From positions 1-34,246 of the forward strand of contig JAPLHB010000076.1 of NCBI GenBank assembly GCA_026389845.1: a DNA stretch of 34,246 nt, given 5' to 3'. This document shows positions 15,555 to 23,600 of this stretch, piece by piece. The translations under genes and the position numbers were made by a program. This DNA comes from Chloroflexota bacterium (lineage in GTDB: Bacteria > Chloroflexota > Anaerolineae > CG2-30-64-16). Position 1 is the first letter of the stretch, and each line of letters starts with the position of its first letter. Below the pieces are notes generated by a model. It was given only the letters and a program-made list of their open reading frames with translations. It ran no database searches and was not told the origin of the DNA.

Positions 15555-16612
15555 GCAACGTCGAGTTACGCCACATCACGAAGCAGTTCCCGACGGTCAC
15601 CGCGCTCGATGACGTGTCGTTTTCCATCCAGGATGGCGAGTTCTTCGTCTTGCTTGGCCCCACGGGCGCGGGCAAGACCACAACCCTGCGCATGATCGCG
15701 GGGCTGGAGCGCCAGACCGCGGGCAGCATCCTCTTCGACGGCAAGTTCGTGGACGAGTTGACGCCCGCCGATCGCGACATCGCGTTCGTGTTCCAGCAAT
15801 ACTCGCTCTACCCGACGCTCACGGTCTACGACAATCTGGCCTTCCCGCTGCGTTCGCCGCTCCGCCGCGTCCCAGAGCAGGAGATCAAGCGCCAGGTGGA
15901 GGTCGCAGCCGAAAAACTGCGCATCACGCATCTGCTGCCGCGCAAGACCGCGCGCCTCTCCGGCGGCGAGATGCAACGCGTGGCAATCGGCCGGGCCATC
16001 GTGCGGAACCCGCGCGTGTTCCTGATGGACGAGCCACTCTCGAACCTGGATGCCAAGCTGCGCGAGGCGCTGCGGGTCGAGCTGAAGCACCTGCAAAAAA
16101 CCCAGGTCAGCACGACGCTCTTCGTGACGCACGACCAGACCGAGGCGCTGACGATGGCTGATCGCATCGGCGTGCTCGACCGGGGGCGGCTGATCCAGAT
16201 CGGTACCCCCGACGACATCTACGACCGGCCTGCGACCACCTTTGTCGCGCAACTGGTCGGCTCGCCGCGCATCAATCTCCTGGAAGCCAGCTTGACAAAC
16301 GGGACAGTGCGCGTCAAGAACAGCGAGCTACAATTGCCTGCGCCCAATCTACCCCTGCCGGCCGATTTCCTGTTGGGCATCCGCCCCGAGGACATCAAAC
16401 CGGCGCCGGATGGACAGTTCGCGGGCGAGGTCCTTCTGACGGAGCCGCTGGGCGTGGAAACCATCGTCCACATCCGGTCGGGCCAGCAAGCCGTGCTCAG
16501 CCTGGTGCCGGGCATGACAGCCCTGCGCATCGGCGAGCCGGTCCGGTTCAACATCTCCCGCGAGAAGCTGCACTGCTTCGGCACGGACCACCAGCGCATC
16601 GCGGCGCGCTAA
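15551..16612 (+). CDS. Sugar ABC transporter ATPase 2 (UgpC/MalK type)
   Basis: 353 residues, starting in an ATGA overlap with ATPase 1. Walker A GPTGAGKTT (K42), Q loop FVFQQYSLYPTLTVYDN, signature LSGGEMQRVAIGRAI, Walker B FLMDEPLSNLD and LFVTHDQTEALTMADRI are intact, and the MalK-type C-terminal extension is present (LLGIRPEDIKPAPDG). Most importers of this class use a homodimer of one ATPase; two different complete ATPases in one operon suggest a heterodimer, as proposed for the rhizobial glycerol transporter GlpSTPQV. Neither copy shows decay. Confidence 0.94.
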   Translation: MSNVELRHITKQFPTVTALDDVSFSIQDGEFFVLLGPTGAGKTTTLRMIAGLERQTAGSILFDGKFVDELTPADRDIAFVFQQYSLYPTLTVYDNLAFPLRSPLRRVPEQEIKRQVEVAAEKLRITHLLPRKTARLSGGEMQRVAIGRAIVRNPRVFLMDEPLSNLDAKLREALRVELKHLQKTQVSTTLFVTHDQTEALTMADRIGVLDRGRLIQIGTPDDIYDRPATTFVAQLVGSPRINLLEASLTNGTVRVKNSELQLPAPNLPLPADFLLGIRPEDIKPAPDGQFAGEVLLTEPLGVETIVHIRSGQQAVLSLVPGMTALRIGEPVRFNISREKLHCFGTDHQRIAAR

Positions 16613-16637
16613 TGCGCCATCGTACTGAGGAGCAACC

Positions 16638-17036
16638 ATGTTGTCACGCATCCCTGTCAAATTACTGATCGTGGCCGCGGCGCTGTTGGTGCTCGGCCTC
16701 GTTGCCGTGCAGGTCATTCCGATGCTCGTCGCGGGGACGGCTGCTGCGCAAAACGTGCTGCTGAATGCGGTTCCCTTTATCCTGATCTTCGTGGCGATCC
16801 TGTTGACCTTCATCGGACTGATCGTATTCGTGACCCGGTCATTGAACAACAACGTATCCGAGCGCATCTTCCGCCCGGTCGAGGCGATCCTCATCGCAGG
16901 CATCGTGCTGGGCGTCGTCGGCATGTTCCAGCCGTGGCTATTTATCCTATTCCAGATCGGCTTCTACGTGCTGTTCTTCTCGCTCCTCGGTTACATGATC
17001 TGGAGCCACGTCCTCCCGAAACGCGTGCAGCGGTAG
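16638..17036 (+). CDS. Small membrane protein, probable importer accessory
   Basis: 132 residues, about four hydrophobic helices: LLIVAAALLVLGLVAVQVIP, VPFILIFVAILLTFIGLIVF, EAILIAGIVLGVVGMF and LFILFQIGFYVLFFSLLGYM, with a short basic C-terminal tail. GAGGAG (16627-16632) lies 5 bp before ATG 16638. I do not recognise a family. It sits between the second ATPase and the GH4 gene in the same direction and is likely co-transcribed. A small membrane protein also accompanies the rhizobial two-ATPase glycerol importer (GlpU), but I cannot show homology. Confidence 0.8.
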   Translation: MLSRIPVKLLIVAAALLVLGLVAVQVIPMLVAGTAAAQNVLLNAVPFILIFVAILLTFIGLIVFVTRSLNNNVSERIFRPVEAILIAGIVLGVVGMFQPWLFILFQIGFYVLFFSLLGYMIWSHVLPKRVQR

Positions 17037-17087
17037 GAAACTCATCGCACTCTGTCATAATCTCATCTTTCCAACGGAGGCATCACC

Positions 17088-18500
17088 ATGGCAAAGGTTG
17101 CCATCATCGGCGCAGGCAGCATCGTGTTCTGCCAGACTTTGATCCTGGACATCCTGGGCACGCCCGGCCTGGAGGACACTGAGTTTGCCCTCATGGCGCC
17201 CAGCACCACCCGCACCTCGCAGATCGAGGCGTTCGTCAACCGGGTGATCGCGGAGAACAAGCTCCGGGCGAAGGTCTGGATCACCACCGACCGCCGCGAA
17301 GCCCTGAAGGGCGCCAAATACGTCATCTCCACCTTCCAGGTGGGCGGCGTCAGGGCGTTCGAGGCCGACTACAAGCTCCCGCTCAAACACGGCGTGGATC
17401 AGTGCATCGGCGACACGATGGGGCCGGGCGGCATCTTCCGCGCCCTGCGCAGCATCCCGGTCACCGTGGACCTGGTGAACGACATCAAGGAGCTGTGCCC
17501 GGACGCGCTGGTGCTCAATTACGTCAACCCGATGGCGATGATCTGCTGGGCGCTCGGCACCACCGGCGTCCAGTTCGTCGGGCTGTGCCACGGCGTGCAG
17601 ACCACGCTCGATCTGATCGCCGGCTACGTGGGCGTACCCAAAACCGAGATTGATTACCTGTGCGCAGGGATCAACCACATGGGCTGGTTCCTCAAGATCG
17701 AGCACCGAGGCGAAGACCTTTACCCGCTTCTGCGCGCCCGCTTCGAGCTGCCCGAGTATTACGTCAACGAGAAGGTGCGCGGCGAGGCGTTCCGCCACTT
17801 CGGCTACTTCATGACCGAATCCACCGGCCATCTCTCCGAGTATCTCCCCTACTTCCGCAAGAATCAGAAGGCGCTCGGCCTCTACTGCGACGAGCCAGGG
17901 TTCGGCGGCGAGACCGGCGCGTACTACAATTGGTGCAAGTACGTCGCTGAGAAGTACGACGGCCAGCAGATCCTCGCCGGCCAGCAGACCACCTTGCCGC
18001 TCCGCAGCGTCGAGTACGGCTCATACATCATCGAGGCGATGGAGACCGGCCGGACGTTCAAGCTGAACGGCAACGTCATCAACAACGGCATGATCAGCAA
18101 CCTGCCGGCCGACTGCTGCGCCGAGTATCTGATTTACGTGGATCGCACCGGCCTCCACAAGACCTTCGTGGGCGCCTTGCCGTCGCAGTGCGCCGCGCTG
18201 AACATGACCAACGTCAACGTCCAGCGGCTGACCGTCGAGGCGGCGTTGACCGGTGACACGGAGAAGATCGTCCAGGCGTGCGCGCTCGACCCGCTCACCT
18301 CGGCCGTGCTCACGCTGAAGGAAATCCGCGACATGGCGGCCGACATGCTGGAAGCCGAGCGGGAGTGGCTGCCGCAGTTCGCCGGCAAGGTCATCCGGCC
18401 GACGCCGACCATCGTGATCCCGAAGGACGTGAAACCGGCCCGGGCGCCGATTGACCCGGCACTGGCGATCTACGCCCGGTTTGGGGCGTTGGGGCAGTAG
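17088..18500 (+). CDS. GH4 family glycosidase (alpha-galactosidase/alpha-glucuronidase-like)
   Basis: 470 residues. GGAGG (17076-17080) is 7 bp before ATG 17088. The N-terminal Rossmann motif VAIIGAGSI binds NAD. C167-H168 in GLCHGVQ and H197 in GINHMGW are the expected metal ligands; the CHG-type motif is that of GH4 enzymes acting on non-phosphorylated alpha-glycosides such as MelA and AglA rather than the 6-phospho-beta-glucosidases. GH4 enzymes use NAD and Mn to oxidise C3 of the sugar transiently, then eliminate the aglycone. It should act in the cytoplasm on the glycoside delivered by the importer just upstream. Exact sugar specificity is not decided by these residues. Confidence 0.92.
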   Translation: MAKVAIIGAGSIVFCQTLILDILGTPGLEDTEFALMAPSTTRTSQIEAFVNRVIAENKLRAKVWITTDRREALKGAKYVISTFQVGGVRAFEADYKLPLKHGVDQCIGDTMGPGGIFRALRSIPVTVDLVNDIKELCPDALVLNYVNPMAMICWALGTTGVQFVGLCHGVQTTLDLIAGYVGVPKTEIDYLCAGINHMGWFLKIEHRGEDLYPLLRARFELPEYYVNEKVRGEAFRHFGYFMTESTGHLSEYLPYFRKNQKALGLYCDEPGFGGETGAYYNWCKYVAEKYDGQQILAGQQTTLPLRSVEYGSYIIEAMETGRTFKLNGNVINNGMISNLPADCCAEYLIYVDRTGLHKTFVGALPSQCAALNMTNVNVQRLTVEAALTGDTEKIVQACALDPLTSAVLTLKEIRDMAADMLEAEREWLPQFAGKVIRPTPTIVIPKDVKPARAPIDPALAIYARFGALGQ

Positions 18501-18509
18501 GGGCTCGCG

Positions 18510-18652
18510 GATGGCAGATGGCAGATGGCAGGTGGCGGATAGCGGATAGCGGATAGCGGATAGCGGGTTGCGGATGGCGGATGGCACAGGGCGTGTTCCA
18601 TGACACACAGTCCACCACGCAGTACGCAGTACGCAATACGCAATACGGGATA
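18510..18652 (+). repeat. Heptamer arrays in intergenic region (GATAGCG and CGCAATA types)
   Basis: Eleven 7-bp units in exact phase at 18510-18586 (GATGGCA x3, GGTGGCG, GATAGCG x4, GGTTGCG, GATGGCG, GATGGCA), then about 30 bp of other sequence, then five units at 18618-18652 (CGCAGTA x2, CGCAATA x2, CGGGATA). The second array is a partial reverse complement of the first and ends 3 bp before GGAGG of the next gene. Confidence 0.85.
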
Positions 18653-18669
18653 CCTGGAGGCGCAACGAA

Positions 18670-19869
18670 ATGGCTGCTAGTACGAAACACAACATCGTCG
18701 AAAACGCCCTGGACAGGGGCAACGGCATCCTCCGCCTGGAACCGGCCTGGGTGGCGCGGGACTTCCTGCCGCCGGGGCGACGGCTCGGGTTGCCCGAGGC
18801 CGCATACGAAGTCGGCGAGCGGGGCTGGATCTCCGAACGCTGGATCGGCTCCACCACCAAGGCCGACAACCGCGTCGGCCCGCCTGACGAGGGGCTGAGC
18901 CACCTGGGTATCGAGGGCGAACGGATGACCCTCAAGGAGGCTATCGAAGTCGCGGGCGCGGCGGTCATGGGCCAGGCGTACGCCAAGACGCACAAGGGGC
19001 TTGGCCGGCTGGCGAAGATCTACGATTTCGGTGCGCGCATCCCCTTCCACATCCACCAGATGGAGAAGGACGCCAGACTGGTCGGCGCAAATTCTAAAGA
19101 AGAAGCCTACTACTTCCCGGAGGACGTGGATCTAGGTCCGCACCCGGAGACCTTCTTCGGGGTACACCCCTACATCGTCGAACAGGGCAAACAAGACATC
19201 CTCCTGAAGTATCTGGTGGAATGGAAAGATGACCTGATCCTACAGCACTCGCGGGCGTATCTGAACGTGCGCGGGGAGGGGTTCCACCTGCCATCGGGCG
19301 TGTTGCATGCGCCCGGCACCGCGCTGACCATCGAGCTGCAAGAAGATTCGGACGTCTTCGCCATGCTCCAGGCGCTGAACGCGGGCAAGATCATCTCCAA
19401 GGATCTGCTGTTCAAAGACGTGCGGCCTGAAGACCGGGCGGCGCGGGGGGAAAAAGTCATCCTGGATCAGATTGACTGGAAGATCAGCGGCGATCCCTAC
19501 TTCTACGAGAACCGTCACAGCCCGCCCGTCCCGATCACGGAGACCCGGCAGCCCGGCGGCGAGGAATCCTGGATCTACTACAACACCACCAAGTTCAGCG
19601 GCAAGCGGCTGGTGGTGAAGCCCGGCGGCCAGTTCCGCTGCGTCGAGAAGGGCGTCTACAACATCCTGGTCTGGCGCGGGGTGGGGATCTTCGGCGGCTA
19701 CGACGTTGAGGGCCTCAACTTCGGACATGACGAGCTTTTGATTTCGCACGCCGCGGCCACCAGGCCGATCCTGGTGGAGAACACGGGCGGCGCCGACCTG
19801 ATCATCTTCAAGTTCTTCGGCCCGGACATCAATCTGGACGTGCCGATGATTCCGCCGTATGGACGGTAA
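18670..19869 (+). CDS. Mannose-6-phosphate isomerase-like cupin protein
   Basis: 399 residues; GGAGG (18656-18660) is 9 bp before ATG 18670. The chain shows the class I phosphomannose isomerase/cupin pattern, with likely metal ligands H127 and H129 (IPFHIHQ), E144 or E145 (SKEEAYYFPE) and H213 (HLPSGVLHAPG), and a second cupin-like half from about 300 (KRLVVKPGGQFRC). Known relatives interconvert aldose and ketose phosphates with zinc. The first 90 residues are unlike ManA and the Lys/Arg phosphate site is not obvious, so the substrate may be a free or oxidised sugar. It lies between GH4 and a TIM-barrel isomerase in the catabolic run. Confidence 0.72.
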   Translation: MAASTKHNIVENALDRGNGILRLEPAWVARDFLPPGRRLGLPEAAYEVGERGWISERWIGSTTKADNRVGPPDEGLSHLGIEGERMTLKEAIEVAGAAVMGQAYAKTHKGLGRLAKIYDFGARIPFHIHQMEKDARLVGANSKEEAYYFPEDVDLGPHPETFFGVHPYIVEQGKQDILLKYLVEWKDDLILQHSRAYLNVRGEGFHLPSGVLHAPGTALTIELQEDSDVFAMLQALNAGKIISKDLLFKDVRPEDRAARGEKVILDQIDWKISGDPYFYENRHSPPVPITETRQPGGEESWIYYNTTKFSGKRLVVKPGGQFRCVEKGVYNILVWRGVGIFGGYDVEGLNFGHDELLISHAAATRPILVENTGGADLIIFKFFGPDINLDVPMIPPYGR

Positions 19870-19874
19870 CGCCA

Positions 19875-19907
19875 AGAGACCAGGTTTCTGTGAACAACTT
19901 GGTTTCT
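19875..19907 (+). repeat. Imperfect 33-nt palindrome
   Basis: The stretch begins AGAGACCAGGTTTCT and ends ACTTGGTTTCTC, with decayed arms. The length matches the 33-bp elements found in the methyltransferase gene and at 23550. It could be a degraded member of that class; support is weak. Confidence 0.35.
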
Positions 19908-19954
19908 CCTCAGCCACTATCTAATATCCTATATCTAACCAATGGAGGTTTTTC

Positions 19955-20854
19955 ATGGCTAAGAAGAAGATTTCCGTAGGCACCTGGGCGTACATCTGGG
20001 GCGGCTATGCGGACAAGCCGATCGACTTGCCCGTAGTAGCCAAGAAGCTGCAAGATTATAAGTTTGACGGCGTCGAACTGGGCATTTTCGCCCCGCACCT
20101 CTCGCTCGACGACGCCAGGGATCTGAACAAGGTCCGCGCGGTCAAGAAAATCCTGGACGACCACGGCCTTGGCGTGTCGGGCATCGCTGCCGACTTCGGC
20201 AAGGTGCCGCCACCTTACGCTAGCCTGCCGGACTACATCGACGTTGTCTTGAGGCATGTGGAGATATGCCAGGTTCTCGGTACGAACAAGATTCGCACCG
20301 ACTTGATCATCGACGTCGACAAGATCCCACTCGGCGAATATGAGATCGCTTTCTGGCGCAGCGCGCACTTGTTCCGCATCGCCTCGGACGTAGCCGGCAA
20401 GCACGGCGTCAAGTTCATCTGGGAATTTGAGCCGGAGTTCTTCGTCAACAAGCCCAGCCAGATCGTTCGCATGTGTCACGCAGTCGGCCACCCGAACTTC
20501 GGCGTGCTCTTCGACTCCTGCCATGCGCACATGGTGGGCGTAGTCGGCGCGCGACAGCGGGGTGAGAAGGAGACGCTGCCCGGCGGTGTCGTGCAGTTCG
20601 CACATATGCTGACGGGTTGGATCAAGCACGTACACTTCATCGACAGCGATCAGACGCTGCACGATGACCGAACTTCGACCCACGCCCCATTCGGCCAGGG
20701 CGTCCTCGACTTTCCGTCGATCATCCAGGCGTTGAACGATGCCGGGTACAAGGATGAGTGGTGGCCGATGGACCTGTGCTACTGGCCGGGAGCTCTGGAA
20801 GCCACCGGCCCGGCCAAGAAGTTCATGGATGAGTTGGTCGCGAAGTACGGGTGA
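19955..20854 (+). CDS. Sugar phosphate isomerase/epimerase-type TIM barrel 1
   Basis: 299 residues from ATG 19955 (GGAGG at 19944-19948, 6 bp upstream). An AP-endonuclease-2-like TIM barrel: KISVGTWAYIWGG as strand 1, FIWEFEPEFF with a metal-site Glu, GVLFDSCHAHM with Asp and His, KHVHFIDSD with His. The usual last Glu on strand 8 appears as Asp (WWPMDLCYW), an atypical ligand. These barrels catalyse metal-dependent isomerisation, epimerisation or elimination on sugars and inositols; the specific reaction is unknown. It is transcribed with the surrounding dehydrogenases. The gene is followed immediately by a long heptamer array starting at its stop codon. Confidence 0.82.
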   Translation: MAKKKISVGTWAYIWGGYADKPIDLPVVAKKLQDYKFDGVELGIFAPHLSLDDARDLNKVRAVKKILDDHGLGVSGIAADFGKVPPPYASLPDYIDVVLRHVEICQVLGTNKIRTDLIIDVDKIPLGEYEIAFWRSAHLFRIASDVAGKHGVKFIWEFEPEFFVNKPSQIVRMCHAVGHPNFGVLFDSCHAHMVGVVGARQRGEKETLPGGVVQFAHMLTGWIKHVHFIDSDQTLHDDRTSTHAPFGQGVLDFPSIIQALNDAGYKDEWWPMDLCYWPGALEATGPAKKFMDELVAKYG

Positions 20855-21177
20855 TGCGTGGTGCGCGGTACGTGGTACGTGGTGCGTGGTGCGTGGTGCG
20901 TGGTACGTGGTACGTGGTGCGTGGTACGTGGTGCGTGGTGCGTGGTGCGTGGTACGTGGTGCGTGGTGCGTGGTCCGTGGTACGTGGTACGTGGTACGTG
21001 GTACGTGATGCGTGGTGCGTGGTACGTGGTACGTGGTACGTGGTACGTGAGTGCCGCATTGGCAGGTGAGCTTGTCACCGAGAGAAAACGGAACACGCAA
21101 CACGCAACACGCAACACGCAACACGCAACACGCAACACGCAACACGCAACACGCAACACGCAACACGCAACACGCAA
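20855..21177 (+). repeat. Large inverted pair of heptamer arrays
   Basis: This fills most of a 358-bp gap without a gene. Array 1 (20855-21050) has 28 units of 7 bp in unbroken phase, mostly TGCGTGG or TACGTGG, beginning directly after a stop codon. Array 2 (21094-21177) has 12 perfect CACGCAA units. The reverse complement of array 2 in register (TGCGTGT) differs from TGCGTGG at one base in seven, so the transcript could fold into a long imperfect stem around the 43-nt spacer. Between 21178 and 21212 are a decayed unit and the ribosome binding site AAGGAG. Confidence 0.9.
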
Positions 21178-21212
21178 CACGAACCACGTGATCTCCAAGG
21201 AGTAAGAACACA

Positions 21213-22277
21213 ATGTCAAACACGATGAAAGCCCAAGTCTTCTCCGCTGCCGAGAAGATGGAGATGGCGGAGCTACCGATTCCGCAGGTGGGTGACGCCG
21301 ACGTGCTGGTGCGCGTCAAGAACTGCGGCATCTGCGGCTCGGATATTTCCTACTACTTCGGCCTCAGCCCGACGGGCAAGATGCCCATCGTGCTGGGCCA
21401 TGAGTTCACCGGCGAGGTGGTCGAGGTCGGCGCGATCCCCAAGTCCATGGGGCTGTTCAAGCCGGGCGACCGGGTAGTCGTCAACCCGGTGCAGCACTGC
21501 AACGCCTGCTACGCCTGCGCCAGTGGTCACACCAACCTGTGCGCCAACCTCTACGTGCCGGGTGTGAACGCCGACGGCGCCATGGCCGAATACGCGCTCT
21601 CCCGCTACACCGGTCTCTTCAAGCTGGACGACACGGTCAGCTACGCGGCGGGCGCGTTTATCGAGCCGCTGGCCTGCGCGGTCTATGGCATGAAAAAACT
21701 GGCGATCGAGCCGGGCCAGTTCGTGGCCATCTTCGGCCCCGGCCCCATCGGCATCATGATGGTGCAGATCGCCAAGGCCGTCGGCGCGGGCAAGGTGGCG
21801 ATGGTCGGTACCCGCGACTACCGCCTGGAAGAAGCCAAAAAGTGGGGCGCGGACTACATCTTCAACACCAAGGATGCAAAGTCTCCCTATTTCGTCAAGG
21901 ACTTGAAGGCCGCGATCGCGGATGTATCGCATGGCCTCCTGGCCGAGCGCGCCATCGTCCCGACCAGCTCCAACGACGCGTTCGAGCAGGCGATTGATAT
22001 CACCGGGGGCGCGGCGATCATCGTGCACTTCGGCCTGCCGGACGCTGGCGACGTGATTCACGTGCCCGCGTTGGTCACGCACACCGCCGACAAGGAGATC
22101 CGCTTCTCCTGGCTGGCGCCGGGCGTCTGGCCGACCACCATCGCCATGATCGCCAACGGGTTGCTCAACCTGGAACCGCTGGTCAGCCGGGCCGTGCCGC
22201 TCTCCGAGGCCGCAACCGCTATCGTCAACCTGCGGGCACGCAAGGATGACCCGATCAAGGTGCAGATCACGCCATGA
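21213..22277 (+). CDS. Zinc-dependent MDR-family sugar/polyol dehydrogenase
   Basis: 354 residues; AAGGAG at 21198-21203 precedes ATG 21213. A medium-chain dehydrogenase with the catalytic zinc site C38 (NCGICGSD) and H63-E64 (VLGHEFTG), the structural zinc cysteines C96, C99, C102 and C110, and the NAD(P)-binding motif GPGPIG near residue 172. It matches the threonine/sorbitol dehydrogenase branch, which oxidises secondary alcohols. An insertion with several charged residues around 225-265 (SPYFVKDLKAAIADVSHGLLAERA) is longer than usual. In this cluster it probably oxidises a sugar or polyol intermediate. Confidence 0.9.
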   Translation: MSNTMKAQVFSAAEKMEMAELPIPQVGDADVLVRVKNCGICGSDISYYFGLSPTGKMPIVLGHEFTGEVVEVGAIPKSMGLFKPGDRVVVNPVQHCNACYACASGHTNLCANLYVPGVNADGAMAEYALSRYTGLFKLDDTVSYAAGAFIEPLACAVYGMKKLAIEPGQFVAIFGPGPIGIMMVQIAKAVGAGKVAMVGTRDYRLEEAKKWGADYIFNTKDAKSPYFVKDLKAAIADVSHGLLAERAIVPTSSNDAFEQAIDITGGAAIIVHFGLPDAGDVIHVPALVTHTADKEIRFSWLAPGVWPTTIAMIANGLLNLEPLVSRAVPLSEAATAIVNLRARKDDPIKVQITP

Positions 22278-22283
22278 TTGCTG

Positions 22284-22352
22284 GGGACTAGGAGCTAGGG
22301 ACTAGGAATTGGAAATACCTCAGACCTAGTCCCCAGTTCCTAGTCCCCCAAT
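22284..22352 (+). repeat. Inverted heptamer arrays (GGGACTA / CCTAGTC)
   Basis: Left half 22284-22311: GGGACTA, GGAGCTA, GGGACTA, GGAATTG. Right half 22325-22352: CCTAGTC, CCCAGTT, CCTAGTC, CCCCAAT. The halves are near reverse complements around a 13-nt loop, and the structure begins 6 bp after a stop codon and ends 18 bp before the next ribosome binding site. Confidence 0.85.
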
Positions 22353-22383
22353 CCTCTACGCTCAATCCACAAGGAGCTGACAC

Positions 22384-23232
22384 GTGATTCAATACGGCAT
22401 CAACACCTTCCTCTGGTCCTCGCCCTTCCAGACCAAGGATTTGCACTTCCTGGACAAGGCCAAGGCGATGGGATTCGACCTGCTGGAAATCCCCATCGAA
22501 AGCGAGGGCGATGTTGACTACGGCGCGGCGGCGGAAGCGTATGCGCGCACCGGACTGGCGTGCAGCACGTGCGCGGTGATGGGCGCGGGCCGCGATCCAT
22601 CCCACCCGGACGAGAAGATCCAGCAAGCGGGCATCGCATACCTCAAGCACTGCATTGATGGGACCGCCCGCATGGGCGGCAAGCTGGTCGTCGGCCCGCT
22701 CTACGCGGCCGTGGGACGCCAGTGGCAGCAGACGCCGGCGCAGCGGGTGGCCGATCTGGCGCTGGCCGCGAAAAACCTGCGCGTCGCGGCCGAATACGCC
22801 GAGCAGAAGGGCATCCGCCTGGCGCTGGAGCCGCTCAACCGGTTCGAGACCAGCTTCATCAACCTGACGGAGCAAGCCCTGGAGCTGATGCACCTGATCA
22901 ACAGCCCCGCGGCCGGCCTGATGATGGACACCTTCCACGCCAACATCGAGGAGAAGCACTTGGGCCAGGCCCTCGAAATGGCCGGCGCGAAGCTGTGGCA
23001 CGTTCACGCCAATGAGAATGACCGCGGCACCCCCGGCACCGGCCACGTGGCGTGGACCGAGATCGCAGCCGCGCTGAAGAAGATCGGCTTCAGCGGCGCG
23101 CTGGTCATCGAGTCCTTCAGCACCGAGGTGAAGGAGATCGCGCGCGCCGCGGCCGTCTGGCGCCCCCTGGCCCCCACCGCCGACGGCCTGGCCGTGGACG
23201 GCATGGCGTTCCTCAAGAAGCTGATGGCGTAG
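22384..23232 (+). CDS. Ketose 3-epimerase-like TIM barrel 2
   Basis: 282 residues, GTG start at 22384 with AAGGAG (22371-22376) 7 bp upstream. Strong resemblance to D-tagatose/D-psicose 3-epimerases: QYGINTFLWSSPF at the N-terminus, LALEPLNRFETSFIN (first catalytic Glu), MMDTFHANIEEKHL (Asp), HVHANENDRGTPGTGHV (His and the conserved loop) and ALVIESFS (second catalytic Glu). Family members move a proton at C3 of free ketoses using Mn or Mg. That chemistry fits a pathway with C3 oxidation or C3 epimers. The next gene begins 2 bp after its stop, suggesting coupling. Confidence 0.88.
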   Translation: MIQYGINTFLWSSPFQTKDLHFLDKAKAMGFDLLEIPIESEGDVDYGAAAEAYARTGLACSTCAVMGAGRDPSHPDEKIQQAGIAYLKHCIDGTARMGGKLVVGPLYAAVGRQWQQTPAQRVADLALAAKNLRVAAEYAEQKGIRLALEPLNRFETSFINLTEQALELMHLINSPAAGLMMDTFHANIEEKHLGQALEMAGAKLWHVHANENDRGTPGTGHVAWTEIAAALKKIGFSGALVIESFSTEVKEIARAAAVWRPLAPTADGLAVDGMAFLKKLMA

Positions 23233-23234
23233 AG

Positions 23235-23540
23235 ATGATCGCACACAACGTCTACTTCACCCTGATTGACAACTCCGAGGCCGCCGTGCAGATGCTGCTC
23301 GCTGCCTGCCAGAAGTACCTCGTGGATCATCCAGGCATCGCGTCGTTTGCCTGCGGCCCCCTGGCCATTGACCACGCCCGCGATGTAAACGACCGCGACT
23401 GGGACGTTGGGCTGCACATTGTCTTCACCGATAAGGCCGCGCACGATCGGTACCAGGACGCGCCCCTGCATCAGCAGTTCATAGCTGAATCCAAGCTAAA
23501 CTGGAAACGGGTGCGAGTGTTCGACACGGTACTGGCCTGA
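23235..23540 (+). CDS. Dabb (stress-responsive A/B barrel) domain protein
   Basis: 101 residues beginning at ATG 23235, 2 bp after the preceding stop. The start MIAHNVYFTLID, the middle FACGPLAIDHARDVNDRDWDVGLHIVFTDKAAHDRYQDAPLHQQFI and the end VRVFDTVLA are the pattern of dimeric alpha/beta-barrel Dabb proteins. Such proteins accompany many sugar-catabolic Gfo/Idh/TIM-barrel clusters, usually without a proven role. It is probably cytoplasmic. Confidence 0.87.
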   Translation: MIAHNVYFTLIDNSEAAVQMLLAACQKYLVDHPGIASFACGPLAIDHARDVNDRDWDVGLHIVFTDKAAHDRYQDAPLHQQFIAESKLNWKRVRVFDTVLA

Positions 23541-23549
23541 AGATTCTAA

Positions 23550-23582
23550 ACGTGCCAGGCACCTCGCAGGTGCCTGGCACGT
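23550..23582 (+). repeat. Intergenic palindrome, GTGCCAGGCAC type, copy 2
   Basis: Perfect 15-bp arms (ACGTGCCAGGCACCT at 23550-23564, complement at 23568-23582) around CGC, total 33 bp. It starts 10 bp after a stop and shares its core with the copy at 5096-5131. Confidence 0.85.
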
Positions 23583-23600
23583 GGGCAAGGAGCTACCTCC

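Noticed and set aside
20855..21177. CRISPR array
   Set aside because: Units are 7 bp and contiguous, with no 20-40 bp repeats, no unique spacers and no cas genes.
20739..21219. Several open frames on both strands across the heptamer arrays
   Set aside because: They translate the 7-bp repeats into low-complexity Val-Arg-Gly-Thr-Trp or Pro-Arg-Thr-Thr-His text and have no start signals.
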